Shown here: one piece after another, positions 42,270-50,896 of the stretch | How positions within the stretch are numbered: position 1 is the first letter of the stretch | Layout of the letters: each line of letters opens with the position of its first letter | Origin: [Collinsella] massiliensis | GTDB taxonomy: Bacteria > Actinomycetota > Coriobacteriia > Coriobacteriales > Coriobacteriaceae | Direction: 5' to 3' | NCBI GenBank assembly: GCA_000333815.1 | Contig: CAPI01000091.1 | Location: 1 to 52,568 of the forward strand | DNA: 52,568 bases | The notes under the pieces: generated by a model | Databases searched by the model: none | Seen by the model: only the letters and a program-made list of their open reading frames with translations | Told to the model about the DNA's origin: nothing | Program-made: the position numbers and the translations under genes

Positions 42270-42355
42270 AAAAGCCCCTTTCTGTAGACCCCGGCGGCCG
42301 TTACCATTCCGCGGGGCGCTTCGGGCGCGGTGCGCCCGGCGATCGTAGCGAGGAG

Positions 42356-42361
42356 ATTGTA
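42356..42361 (-). promoter_or_regulatory. Candidate -10 of metK
   Basis: Minus-strand TACAAT 87 bases before the metK ATG, in the 147-bp gap after the YhgE/Pip-type gene. No clear -35 is visible. Confidence 0.4.
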
Positions 42362-42416
42362 CCGCGCAGGGCGGACAGAAACGGGATATCAGGCGAAAAG
42401 CACAGCTCTCCCGTCG

Positions 42417-44972
42417 TTACGCGAAGGCGCGCTCGGGACGCACGGCGCGCCACCGGGCGACCGCCGCGAGCGAGACCGCAACACCCACCGCGAGCGCGAT
42501 CGCGAGCACGGCGCACGCGGCGCCCAGCCCCGTCACCGAGCCCGCGATAGCGCCGCGCAGCGCCTCGGCGAGGACGGGCACGGGCAGCACCGCGCCCAGG
42601 GCGGAGAAGACGCCCCCGGTGAAAGCCGCGGGCAGGATCGTCCCCGCCGAGAGCAGCTGGATTGCCAGGATGCCGAGGGAGACCGGTGCCGTGAAGCGCC
42701 CGCACAGGAGCCTGAGCGCGCAGGCGATCGAGCCGAACGCGAGCGACCCGAGGACGATGAGCGCGGCGAACGCGGGCGCGTCGGTGGGCGCGCCCGTGAC
42801 CAGGACGAGCACAACAGCCGCGACGAGCCCCTGCACGAGGCAGAACGCCGCCGTGAGCGCGATGCTCGAGAGCGCGCTCGGCACGGCGCGCCCCGCGAGG
42901 ACGGCACGGCGGTCGGGGCCTGGGAGCACGTAGGACGCCGCGAGCGCGCCGAGCCACAACACGACGGCAAGCGCGGCGGGAACGAGGGACGCGGCGCCCT
43001 CCACGCGGTCGATGCTCGTCGTGGTGAGCGACACGGGCGCGGCGGCGACCTCGGCGCGCTCATCGCGCGAACTCGCGAGCTCGCCGAGCTCGTCGCCCGC
43101 GACGGAGAGCGTGTCGTTGATGGTCTGCTGACCCTCGCGCAGCTGGCCGACGCCGCTCGCGAGCTGGCTTTGCACGCTCGCGAGCGCGGAAAGCCCGTCA
43201 CCCAATCCGGAAACGCCGGTTCCCACCGTGCCGAGCGCCTGGCCGAGGGCGAGGTTGCCCTGGCCGAGCTGGTCAACGGCGGAGGAGAAGCCCGAGAACG
43301 CCTGCGGCGTCGCTGACACGCTCGCCGCGAGGGCGGATACGCCCTGGCCGAGGGCACTCGTCGGGGCGAGCTGGCCGACCAGGCTCGTCAAGCTCACCGG
43401 ATCCTGCCCCGGCTCGAGGGCGACGCCTTTGTCAGTAAGCAAGCTCGCAGTGCCGAGTGCGATCTGCAGGCGCGTAACGGAGCCGGCTGTACCCTGCAGC
43501 GAGCTGGCGACTGCTCCTGCGGATGCGGACGCGCGAGACGCCGCATCTTGGATGGTGCCCGCCGCCTCCTCGAACGTCCCGACGGACGCATCGACGCGCT
43601 CGAGGTCCTGCGACGCATCCGAAGCCGCCTGAGTGGCATCGGCCGCCTGCTGCTTCACCGTGCTCGCCTGGTCATCGATTCCCTCGGACAGCGCCTCGTA
43701 TCGCTGCGTATCCGCGGTGAACTCATCCACGAGCTGCTGTTGCGCATCGGTGCGCTGAGACTCCTCGGTCTGCAGCGCTTCAGCGAGATCGATGATCTTA
43801 TCCTCGATCTGCTCCTCATTCTCCCCAGCGAGCCAGCTGCCGGCGATCTCGTTGAGCTCGCTCACGTCACCGACGAGCCCGCCCGTGCCGTCTGAACCGG
43901 CAACGGCTTCCTGCAGGTTGGATGCCTGCTGTCCCACCGCTTCAACACCTGCGCGCGCCGAATCGACGCCATCGCGCACCCCTTGCGCGGACGTGGAGAG
44001 CACCTCCTCGCCCGCCACCATATCGGCAGCGGCGCCCGAAAGCGCCGGAACCTGCTCGGCCAGCGTGCCCTGAAGCTCGCCGAGCGACCCCAGCGCCGCC
44101 ACAGCCTCATCAAGCGACTCGGAGACCTCCCCCGTCAGCAGTGAAAGCCCTTGATATACGCCGTTCAGCCCCGCGGAAACCCCATTCGCCATGGGCGCGA
44201 GCTGCCCGTAGGTCGCGGCGACGCCGTCCATGGCGTCCGAGACCGCCACGGCGCCCGTGCCGGCGGCGCTCACGCCGCTCGCGATGGCGTCGACGCCCGA
44301 GGCGAGGGCTTCGGTGCCAGCGGCCGTCTGCTCGAGCCCCTCGGCGATCGCGCCCGTCCCCTGCTCGAGGGCATCGTAGGCGGCATCGAGCATGACCGCG
44401 CCGTCGGCGGTGAGCGTGAGGCTCGACGCCTGCCCGTTCACGTCGTTGAGCACGCGCAGGAGATACGATTCGCCCAGATCCGCGCGCAGGCGCGTCTGCA
44501 CCTGCTTGAGCGCGGCGGACCCGGCTTGCGTGGCGAGCACGTTCTCAGATCCGGTCGAGATGATCTCGAGCTGGGCGCGGGACGGGTCGGCGCCATCCAG
44601 GCTCGCGACCTTCTCGGAATAGTCCTCGGGGATCTCGAGCACGAGCGCGTACGTCCCGTCCGAGAGCCCATCGAGCGCCGTCTCCTCATCGACGGCATCC
44701 CATGCGAGCTCGGCGGAATCCGAAAGCGAGTCCACGAGCTCCGCGCCGGAATTCACCGTGGAGCCGCCCGAGCCCGCGACGCCTTCGTCGAGGTTCACGA
44801 CGGCGACGGGTATGCGCGCCTGCGCATCGAGCGCGGGGGCAAGCGCCGTGACGAGCACGAGCGCGAGCACCGCGGGCAGCGCGAAGGCGGCGATGAGCAT
44901 CGCCGGGGCACGGCGGCCTCCGCGCAGACGCGCGCGCAGGGCACTCACAAGATCTGAACACAGGCGCATCAT
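42417..44972 (-). CDS. YhgE/Pip-type membrane protein
   Basis: An 851-residue membrane protein of the YhgE/Pip (phage infection protein, ABC-2-like) class. One helix lies at about 22-45 (APAMLIAAFALPAVLALVLV), followed by IPVAVVNLDEGV, typical of the family. A very long extracytoplasmic region of about 580 residues, rich in Ala, Gly, Ser and Gln and probably coiled coil, follows. Five to six C-terminal helices start near VPAALAVVLWLGALAASYVL. Relatives act in envelope assembly, phage adsorption or type VII secretion (EsaA). The first ATG of an ATGATG at the upstream stop is chosen. It is coupled to the ABC-like gene, which suggests a two-part system. Confidence 0.82.
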   Translation of the reverse strand: MMRLCSDLVSALRARLRGGRRAPAMLIAAFALPAVLALVLVTALAPALDAQARIPVAVVNLDEGVAGSGGSTVNSGAELVDSLSDSAELAWDAVDEETALDGLSDGTYALVLEIPEDYSEKVASLDGADPSRAQLEIISTGSENVLATQAGSAALKQVQTRLRADLGESYLLRVLNDVNGQASSLTLTADGAVMLDAAYDALEQGTGAIAEGLEQTAAGTEALASGVDAIASGVSAAGTGAVAVSDAMDGVAATYGQLAPMANGVSAGLNGVYQGLSLLTGEVSESLDEAVAALGSLGELQGTLAEQVPALSGAAADMVAGEEVLSTSAQGVRDGVDSARAGVEAVGQQASNLQEAVAGSDGTGGLVGDVSELNEIAGSWLAGENEEQIEDKIIDLAEALQTEESQRTDAQQQLVDEFTADTQRYEALSEGIDDQASTVKQQAADATQAASDASQDLERVDASVGTFEEAAGTIQDAASRASASAGAVASSLQGTAGSVTRLQIALGTASLLTDKGVALEPGQDPVSLTSLVGQLAPTSALGQGVSALAASVSATPQAFSGFSSAVDQLGQGNLALGQALGTVGTGVSGLGDGLSALASVQSQLASGVGQLREGQQTINDTLSVAGDELGELASSRDERAEVAAAPVSLTTTSIDRVEGAASLVPAALAVVLWLGALAASYVLPGPDRRAVLAGRAVPSALSSIALTAAFCLVQGLVAAVVLVLVTGAPTDAPAFAALIVLGSLAFGSIACALRLLCGRFTAPVSLGILAIQLLSAGTILPAAFTGGVFSALGAVLPVPVLAEALRGAIAGSVTGLGAACAVLAIALAVGVAVSLAAVARWRAVRPERAFA

Positions 44973-45727
44973 GCCACCATCCCATCCGGGGTATCGGTCG
45001 TGCCGGCCGCCCCATCGGCCTGCCCCGCGGGCTCGGTCGCGCCGCCCGCGGCGAGCTCCTCGGCGGCGTCGAAGTCCAACGCGCAGGCGGCATCGGCTGC
45101 GCGGGCGCATGAGGCCTCGCCCGTCGCGACGATCACCGCGACGCCGTGCTCCGCTGCATAGCGGCGCAGGTCAGCCATGAGGGCGCGGGAGGATTCCGCC
45201 GAGAGGCCGTTCACGAACGGATCGGTCAGGTCGATGAGGGCGAGACGCACCCCCGCGGCGAGCGCGAGCGCGGCCGAGAGACGGGCACGCGGCTCCGGCC
45301 CCAGGCGGCGCACGGGGTCGCCCGCATGCGTCGCCGCGCCCACGGCGGCGAGGAGCGGCAGGACATCGGGGTCGGCGCGGTGGAGGCGCGCCTCCTGCGC
45401 CGCGAGCTCCTCGACCGTGAGGCCCTCCTCGACGGGTGCGACGCGCTCGAACACGCCGAGCCCCACCTGGGCGGACACCGCGCCCGGAGCGTGCAGCCCG
45501 CCACGTGCCGGGAGCGCGGCCCCGAGCACCTCGAGCGAGCCGGACGTCGGGCGCACGAGGCCAGCCACGGCGAGCAGCGCGTCGCGCGCCGCCTCGTGCG
45601 TGGACGAGAGCAGCGCGAGCACCTCGCCCGCCCGCACCTCGAACGAGGCGAACTCGAACGAGCGATACGTATGCCTCACATATGAGATGTCGTGCGCGCG
45701 CACGACGATGCCGTCATCTTGAGCCAC
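44969..45727 (-). CDS. Degenerate ABC-ATPase-like protein
   Basis: A 252-residue protein with the outline of an ABC nucleotide-binding domain: EFASFEVRAGEVLALL, then GLVRPTSGSLEVLGAALPARG, FERVAPVEEGLTVEELAA and RLALIDLTDPFVNGLS. The Walker A, normally GxxGxGKST, reads SSTHEAARDALL. The LSGGQ signature reads LGPEPRARLS. The Glu after Walker B is missing. It therefore probably cannot hydrolyse ATP. The GTG at 45727 has GAGGAGG upstream. It overlaps the YhgE/Pip-type gene by four bases, so it is likely the structural partner of that membrane protein. Confidence 0.75.
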   Translation of the reverse strand: MAQDDGIVVRAHDISYVRHTYRSFEFASFEVRAGEVLALLSSTHEAARDALLAVAGLVRPTSGSLEVLGAALPARGGLHAPGAVSAQVGLGVFERVAPVEEGLTVEELAAQEARLHRADPDVLPLLAAVGAATHAGDPVRRLGPEPRARLSAALALAAGVRLALIDLTDPFVNGLSAESSRALMADLRRYAAEHGVAVIVATGEASCARAADAACALDFDAAEELAAGGATEPAGQADGAAGTTDTPDGMVA

Positions 45728-45846
45728 GCGGCCTCCTCGACCGGGCGCGCCGCCATGCGCGAGCGTGCGGCGCGCGAACCTTTATCCCTACCTTAGTACC
45801 CTATTTTGGCACGGAATGGCCACACGCCCCGCATTCTTCTATGCCG

Positions 45847-45852
45847 TATAAT
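45847..45852 (+). promoter_or_regulatory. TATAAT -10 of gltX
   Basis: Perfect TATAAT 47 bases before the gltX ATG, in a 171-bp divergent region shared with the ABC-like gene. No good -35 is visible. Confidence 0.5.
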
Positions 45853-45898
45853 GCTGAGCTGTTCCAAGCGACCTACCGGCAGCAGATAAGGAGCAGCC

Positions 45899-47380
45899 AT
45901 GACCTCACCCGTCCGCGTCCGCTTCGCCCCCTCACCCACGGGCAAGCTCCACATCGGCGGCGCGCGCACCGCGATCTACAACTGGGCGTTCGCCCGTTCG
46001 AACAACGGCACGTTCATCCTGCGCATCGACGACACGGACCCGACGCGCTCGACCGACGAGAACACCCAGATCATCCTGCGCGCCATGCGCTGGCTCGGCC
46101 TCGATTGGGACGAGGGCCCGGAGGTGGGCGGCCCGTGCGGCCCGTACGCGCAGACGGAGCGCCTCGACCTCTACCGCGAGGCCGCCGAGCGCCTGCTCGC
46201 CGAGGGCAAGGCCTACCCCTGCTTCTGCACGCCCGAGCAGCTCGAGGCCGACCGCGAGGCCGCCCGCGCCCGCAAGGACCCCTTCCAGGGCTACCAGCGC
46301 CGCTGCCGCAACATCCCGGCCGACGAGGCCCGTGCGCGCATGGAGGCCGGCGAACCCTACACCATCCGCATCAAGGTGCCCGAGGACCGCGGCGACGTGG
46401 TCATCGAGGACGCCGTCCACGGCCGCGTGGTGTTCGACGCCAAGGAGCTCGACGATTTCGTGATCTTCCGCTCCGATGGCACGCCCACCTACAACTTCAC
46501 CACGGTGGTGGACGACGCCGCCATGGGCATCACGCACGTGATCCGCGGCGACGACCACCTCTCGAACACCCCGCGCCAGGTCATGGTGTACGAGGCCCTG
46601 GGCGCGCCCGTGCCCGTCTTCGCGCACATCTCGATGATCCTCGGCGCGGACGGCAAGAAGCTCTCGAAGCGCCACGGCGCGACGAGCGTAGAGGAGTACC
46701 GCGACGCGGGCTACCTCTCGGACGCCTTCGTGAACTACCTGGCGCTGCTGGGCTGGTCGCTCGACGGCGAGACCACGATCATCCCGCGCGACGTGCTCGC
46801 GAGCCGTTTCTCGCTCGACCGCATCTCGAAGAACCCCGCGACCTTCGACCCCAAGAAGCTCGACTGGATGAACGCCGAGTACATCAACGCCATGGACGAC
46901 GATACGTTCACCGAGCAGATCATGCTGCCCGCGCTCGAGGCGGCGGGCGCGAGCGCCGCGCGCGAGGCGCACCCGGACGCCTGGTGGAGCCTGCTCGCCA
47001 GCATCGTGCGGCCGCGCACGAAGATGCCCGCGGACGCCGCGCAGGTGGCCGCGCCCATCTTCGCCACCGCCGACACGCTCGCCTATGACGAGAAGTCCGT
47101 GGCGAAGGGCCTCGCGAAGGAGGGCATGGGGACGGTGCTCGATGCCGCGCGCGTGGCGCTCGGCACGCTTCCCGCCGACGCCTGGCACGCCGCCGAGATC
47201 GACGCCGCGCTCGAGCCCCTGCCCGAGACGCTCGACCTCAAGAAGCGCGTCGTGTTCCAGGCCGTGCGCGTGGCGGTGTGCGGCACCATGGTGAGCCCGC
47301 CCCTCGGCGAGACCATGGAGCTCGTCGGCCGCGACGACTGCATGGCGCGCATCGATCGCGCCCGCGGCATGGCGCTCTAG
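45899..47380 (+). CDS. gltX: Glutamyl-tRNA synthetase
   Basis: Charges tRNA-Glu. The 493 residues show RFAPSPTGKLHIGGARTAIYN (HIGH), the CFCTPEQLEADR zinc-region remnant, HISMILGADGKKLSKRHGA (KMSKS variant KLSKR), and a C-terminal anticodon-binding helical domain. No separate glutaminyl-tRNA synthetase is seen, so it could be non-discriminating. AAGGAG precedes the ATG. Confidence 0.97.
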   Translation: MTSPVRVRFAPSPTGKLHIGGARTAIYNWAFARSNNGTFILRIDDTDPTRSTDENTQIILRAMRWLGLDWDEGPEVGGPCGPYAQTERLDLYREAAERLLAEGKAYPCFCTPEQLEADREAARARKDPFQGYQRRCRNIPADEARARMEAGEPYTIRIKVPEDRGDVVIEDAVHGRVVFDAKELDDFVIFRSDGTPTYNFTTVVDDAAMGITHVIRGDDHLSNTPRQVMVYEALGAPVPVFAHISMILGADGKKLSKRHGATSVEEYRDAGYLSDAFVNYLALLGWSLDGETTIIPRDVLASRFSLDRISKNPATFDPKKLDWMNAEYINAMDDDTFTEQIMLPALEAAGASAAREAHPDAWWSLLASIVRPRTKMPADAAQVAAPIFATADTLAYDEKSVAKGLAKEGMGTVLDAARVALGTLPADAWHAAEIDAALEPLPETLDLKKRVVFQAVRVAVCGTMVSPPLGETMELVGRDDCMARIDRARGMAL

Positions 47381-47418
47381 AGGCAGCGCGCCGCGCAGCG
47401 AGACGCGTGAGACAACGA

Positions 47419-47464
47419 GGCGGGGTCGGTGCCATTCCGCGCACCGACCCCGCCTTCGTTCTTA
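47419..47464. terminator. Terminator between gltX and pcp
   Basis: GGCGGGGTCGGTGC (47419-47432) pairs with GCACCGACCCCGCC (47441-47454) and is followed by TTCGTTCTT. It lies between convergent genes, closer to gltX. Confidence 0.85.
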
Positions 47465-47517
47465 TGTACGCGACGACAAGCGTCGCCGAGCCGCCGGGCA
47501 GCGCCCCGGAGCGTCGC

Positions 47518-48165
47518 CTAATGCTCGCGGCCGCCCGCGCCCGCGATGTCACCCTCGGGATGCTCCACGATCGCCTCGATGGCGCAGGTAAGGCCTGCGA
47601 CCATGGTCTCGATCGGCAGCGAGGCCGTGCCCTCGGCGAGCGGCGCGGCCTGCTCGGTGGCATAGGGCACGTGGATGAAGCCGCCGCGCATGGCGGGATA
47701 CTCGGTGGCGCACAGGTGGAGCACCGCGTAGAGCATCTCGTTGCAGCAGAACGTTCCCGCCGTGTACGACACCGCGGCGGGGATGCCCGCCGCGCGCATC
47801 TTCTCCACCATGGCGTGCACCGGCAGCGTCGTGAAGTAGGCGTCCGGGCCGCCCTCGACGATGGGCTGCGCGAGGGGCTGGTTGCCCTCGTTGTCCGGGA
47901 TGCGCGCGTGCGCGTAGTTGATCCCCACGAACTCGGGCGTGATGTGCGTGCGGCCGCCCGCCTGCCCGATGCAGAGCGTCACGTCGGGCTCGTGCTCGGC
48001 CACCGCGGCGCGCAGCACCTCGATGTCCTTGCCGAAGACGACAGGCAGCTCCGCGCGGACGATCGACGCGCCCGCGATGGTGTCCGGCAGGCGGCGCACC
48101 GCCTCGAGCGCCGGGTTGATGGCCGCGCCCTCGAAGGGCTCGAAACCGGTGACGAGAATCTTCAT
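47518..48165 (-). CDS. pcp: Pyroglutamyl-peptidase I (Pcp)
   Basis: Removes N-terminal pyroglutamate (5-oxoproline) from peptides. The 215 residues match family length. MKILVTGFEPFEGAAINP opens the protein. The catalytic triad is visible as Glu in EFVGINYAHAR, Cys in YTAGTFCCNEMLY and His in GGFIHVPY. It is cytosolic. It lies 34 bases after the DUF979 gene in a DUF969-DUF979-pcp operon, so the two membrane proteins probably import its peptide substrate or handle its product. Confidence 0.95.
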   Translation of the reverse strand: MKILVTGFEPFEGAAINPALEAVRRLPDTIAGASIVRAELPVVFGKDIEVLRAAVAEHEPDVTLCIGQAGGRTHITPEFVGINYAHARIPDNEGNQPLAQPIVEGGPDAYFTTLPVHAMVEKMRAAGIPAAVSYTAGTFCCNEMLYAVLHLCATEYPAMRGGFIHVPYATEQAAPLAEGTASLPIETMVAGLTCAIEAIVEHPEGDIAGAGGREH

Positions 48166-48199
48166 GGTCTGCTCCTACTCTCTCAGCGGACGCGCGGCG

Positions 48200-49159
48200 C
48201 TACGCGAGCACGATCATGTACACGATCTGCACCGCGAGCATGACGAGCGCGATGGGTATCTGCTTCTTGATCACGCCGTTGTTGTCCTTCATGTCCAGGA
48301 TGGCGACGGGCACCATGTTGAAGTTCGCCGCCATGGGCGTGCAGAGCGTGCCGCAGTACCCGCACGTGAGCGCTATGCTGCCCACCACGACCGGGTCGGC
48401 GCCGAGCGCGAGCACGAAGGGCGCGCCCACGCCGACGGTCATGACGGTGATGGCCGCGAACGCGTTGCCCATGACCATGGTGAAGACCGCCATCCCGATG
48501 CCGTAGACGATGATACCCACGATCATGTTACCCTCGGGAATCACCGACGAAACGATGCCCGAGATGACCTCGCCCACGCCCGCGGCGGTGAAGACCGAGC
48601 CGAGCGCGGCGAGCAAGATGGGCAGAAGCGACACCGGACCCACCGCATCGAGCATCCGGCGCGCGTCGTTCAAGAACACGGTCGGCGTGTTCTTCTTCGA
48701 ATACAGATGCATGATGAGCGCCGCGGCGAGGACGCCCACGCCGATGCCCACGAGCGAGCTCACGGGCGTGAAGAGCGCGAACGCGAGCGCGAAGACGCCG
48801 ATGCAGAGCGCCGGGATGAAGATCTTCATGCCGATGGCGTGGAAGTTGCCCTCCATCTCGCGCTCCGTCGGGGCGTCGTTCGTGCCGGGCGTCACGCGCT
48901 TGAGCACCGCCGGCACGACCATCACGATCACGAGCGCACCGGTGAGCGCGCTCGGCAGCCAGCGGCCCATGATGAAGAGAAAGCCCAGGATGCCCCAGAA
49001 CAGCGCGCTGCCCACGCGGTGCTCGTTGCCCTCGTCGCGCAGGTTCTTCCACGCGGTGTAGAGCGCCACGATGCCGTTGGCCACGTAGAAGATCTCGAGC
49101 AGCTTATCGGAGAGCGTCACGTCGGGGCTCATGTAGAACTCTATGGGACCCATGCTCAC
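48200..49159 (-). CDS. DUF979 membrane protein
   Basis: A 319-residue integral membrane protein of the DUF979 family with about eight to nine helices (for example LFWGILGFLFIMGRWL and MIVGIIVYGIGMAVF). The conserved GNAFAAITVMTVGVGAPFV and TCGYCGTLCTPMAANFN, a discontinuous-helix-like Cys/Thr loop, recall ion-coupled transporters. The GTG start overlaps the DUF969 stop (GTGA); an ATG two codons later is possible. With DUF969 it resembles a split two-subunit secondary transporter. The link to pyroglutamyl peptides is inferred from the operon. Confidence 0.88.
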   Translation of the reverse strand: MSMGPIEFYMSPDVTLSDKLLEIFYVANGIVALYTAWKNLRDEGNEHRVGSALFWGILGFLFIMGRWLPSALTGALVIVMVVPAVLKRVTPGTNDAPTEREMEGNFHAIGMKIFIPALCIGVFALAFALFTPVSSLVGIGVGVLAAALIMHLYSKKNTPTVFLNDARRMLDAVGPVSLLPILLAALGSVFTAAGVGEVISGIVSSVIPEGNMIVGIIVYGIGMAVFTMVMGNAFAAITVMTVGVGAPFVLALGADPVVVGSIALTCGYCGTLCTPMAANFNMVPVAILDMKDNNGVIKKQIPIALVMLAVQIVYMIVLA

Positions 49160-49863
49160 TCATCCCCTTCCTCGAACACGTCCGGATCGGGCGAGGCCGC
49201 CGCCTGCTTGGCGTAGGCACGGTCGAGCAGCAGGTAGAGCGCGATGGTGAGAACCGTCGCGGTGATCGCGATGGGCACCTGCACGAGCATGAGGTCGATG
49301 AGCTCGGTCTGGTAGCCCAGGTCCGCGAGCGTCCCCTGCACGAGCAGGGCGCCGGAGGTTCCCACGAAGAGCATCTGGCCGAAGAACCACGCGACGTTCT
49401 CCATGCCCGAGGCCATGCCCTTGATGTTCTCGAGGTACGCCTCGGTCAGCTTGCCGGCGCGGTTCTTCGCCGCCGCCTGCGCCATGGGCATGACGATGGG
49501 CCGCACGAAGCCCGCGACGCCGCCGAAGCTCACGTTGAAGGCCGCGAACACCAGGCGGAAGATGCCGTAAAGGCCCACCACCATGCCGGCGCACGCGCTC
49601 TTCGCCTTCTGCATGAGGGCGGCGGCCGCCTGCTTCAGGCCGTTGCGCTCGAGCGAGCCCGTCACCACCATGACGATGATGAAGATGGGGATGCTCCGGT
49701 TGCTCACGAAGCTGTTGCCCAGGGTCTCGAGGAACTCCATCGGGTTGAGCCCGCCGGCCAGGGCCGTCGCGACGGCGGCGACCATGATGACCAGGATGGA
49801 GTCGAGCTTCAGGGCGAAGCCCACCACCAAGATGACGATGCCTATGAGTGTGATGTACTCCAT
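49156..49863 (-). CDS. DUF969 membrane protein
   Basis: A 235-residue DUF969 membrane protein with about six helices. It opens MEYITLIGIVILVVGFALKLDSILV. It has an amphipathic conserved centre (FNVSFGGVAGFVRPIVMPMAQAAA) and GMENVAWFFGQMLFVGTSG, as in ion-transporter-like permeases. AAGGAAGGAG precedes the ATG. First gene of the DUF969-DUF979-pcp operon. The two DUF proteins always travel together in known genomes, so they probably form one permease. Confidence 0.88.
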   Translation of the reverse strand: MEYITLIGIVILVVGFALKLDSILVIMVAAVATALAGGLNPMEFLETLGNSFVSNRSIPIFIIVMVVTGSLERNGLKQAAAALMQKAKSACAGMVVGLYGIFRLVFAAFNVSFGGVAGFVRPIVMPMAQAAAKNRAGKLTEAYLENIKGMASGMENVAWFFGQMLFVGTSGALLVQGTLADLGYQTELIDLMLVQVPIAITATVLTIALYLLLDRAYAKQAAASPDPDVFEEGDE

Positions 49864-49934
49864 GCCGTCTCCTTCCTTCCGCGCACGGCCGACGGCGCCG
49901 GCTCCCCGTTTCGCGGTGTTGTCCGCACGGAATG

Positions 49935-49947
49935 GTATCTATGATAC
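49935..49947. promoter_or_regulatory. Palindrome in DUF969/phosphoesterase gap
   Basis: GTATC-TAT-GATAC, a perfect interrupted palindrome in the 131-bp divergent region. TTGTCC (49919-49924) lies just upstream with respect to the phosphoesterase gene. It could be an operator or promoter core for either direction. Confidence 0.35.
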
Positions 49948-49994
49948 AAGTAACGCGCGTGCGGTGTCGGAGCACGCGGTGAGGAGGGCGCACC

Positions 49995-50852
49995 ATGGCA
50001 CGGGAACGGGACATCGAGCGGACGCTCGTCGTGGGCGACATGCACGGCAAAGAGGAGGTCATCCTGCCCCGCGTCGACGCGGCGGTCGAGCGACTCGGCT
50101 GCGCGCGCGTCGTGTTCTGCGGGGATTACGTCGACGAATGGCATTCGAGCATCCTGGGCATGCGCGACGCGATGCGGGCGCTGCGCTCCTGGGTGCTCGA
50201 GCGGCGCGCAGGCGGGCTCGCGGTCGAGCTCGTGGCCGGCAACCACGACCTGCAGTACCGGCTGCGCGAGCCGGGGCCGGGCACGCACACGGCGCTCTTC
50301 GACGAGGTGGCGCTCCTTTTGGACGAGCTCGGCGTGCGCGCCGCGACGGCGGTGGGAGAGGCGCTCGTGACGCATGCGGGCGTGACGCGCGCCTGGGCGA
50401 ACGACTGCCTCGACCTCGCGGAGGGCACGGATGCGGCGGCCCTCGCCCGCCAGCTCAACGCCCTGCTCGACCATGGCGAGAAGATCTCGCTGCGCATGCT
50501 CACCCAGGCGGGCGCGGGGCGCGGCGGCAGGGAGCTGCCGGGGCCGGTCTGGGCGGATCGAGGCGAGCTCTGCGCCGACCCCCTGCCCGGCTTGGACCAG
50601 ATCGTGGGGCACACGCCCGTGCCCACCGTCGAGGTGCGCCCCATCGATGCCGGGGACGGCGCGCAGGCTCCCGTCCGGCTCGCCTTCTGCGACACGTTCA
50701 GCTTGACGAGCCGGCTCTCCCCCATCGGCGACGGCAGCATGCTCGTCGTGGATGGGGCGGGCATGCGCGCCGTGGGCGACGAGGAGCTCGGCCTCCCGCC
50801 GTGGAAGCCCGCCGTCTGGGACTGGATGACCACGCGCTTCCACGCGCTTTGA
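49995..50852 (+). CDS. Calcineurin-like metallophosphoesterase
   Basis: A 285-residue metallophosphoesterase. All the metal-binding motifs are present in order: VVGDMHG, VFCGDYVDEW, ELVAGNHDL, LVTHAGV and QIVGHTPV. This is the PPP/ApaH-like arrangement. It could be a protein phosphatase, a dinucleoside polyphosphate hydrolase or another phosphodiesterase; the sequence does not decide. GAGGAGGG precedes the ATG. Its stop codon forms part of the putative sdaA promoter, so the two are expressed at least partly independently. Confidence 0.87.
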   Translation: MARERDIERTLVVGDMHGKEEVILPRVDAAVERLGCARVVFCGDYVDEWHSSILGMRDAMRALRSWVLERRAGGLAVELVAGNHDLQYRLREPGPGTHTALFDEVALLLDELGVRAATAVGEALVTHAGVTRAWANDCLDLAEGTDAAALARQLNALLDHGEKISLRMLTQAGAGRGGRELPGPVWADRGELCADPLPGLDQIVGHTPVPTVEVRPIDAGDGAQAPVRLAFCDTFSLTSRLSPIGDGSMLVVDGAGMRAVGDEELGLPPWKPAVWDWMTTRFHAL

Positions 50853-50858
50853 TAGAAT
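50850..50858 (+). promoter_or_regulatory. Extended -10 promoter of sdaA
   Basis: TGATAGAAT (a TGN-extended -10) overlaps the TGA stop of the phosphoesterase gene. It lies 38 bases before the sdaA ATG. Confidence 0.4.
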
Positions 50859-50896
50859 CCAAGCGACTGATGTATACCAAGATGTGAGGAGTGCCG

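Noticed and set aside
42270-42416. SAM riboswitch before metK
   Set aside because: The leader after the putative -10 is only about 80 bases, GC-rich, and shows none of the SAM-I/II/IV core arrangement.
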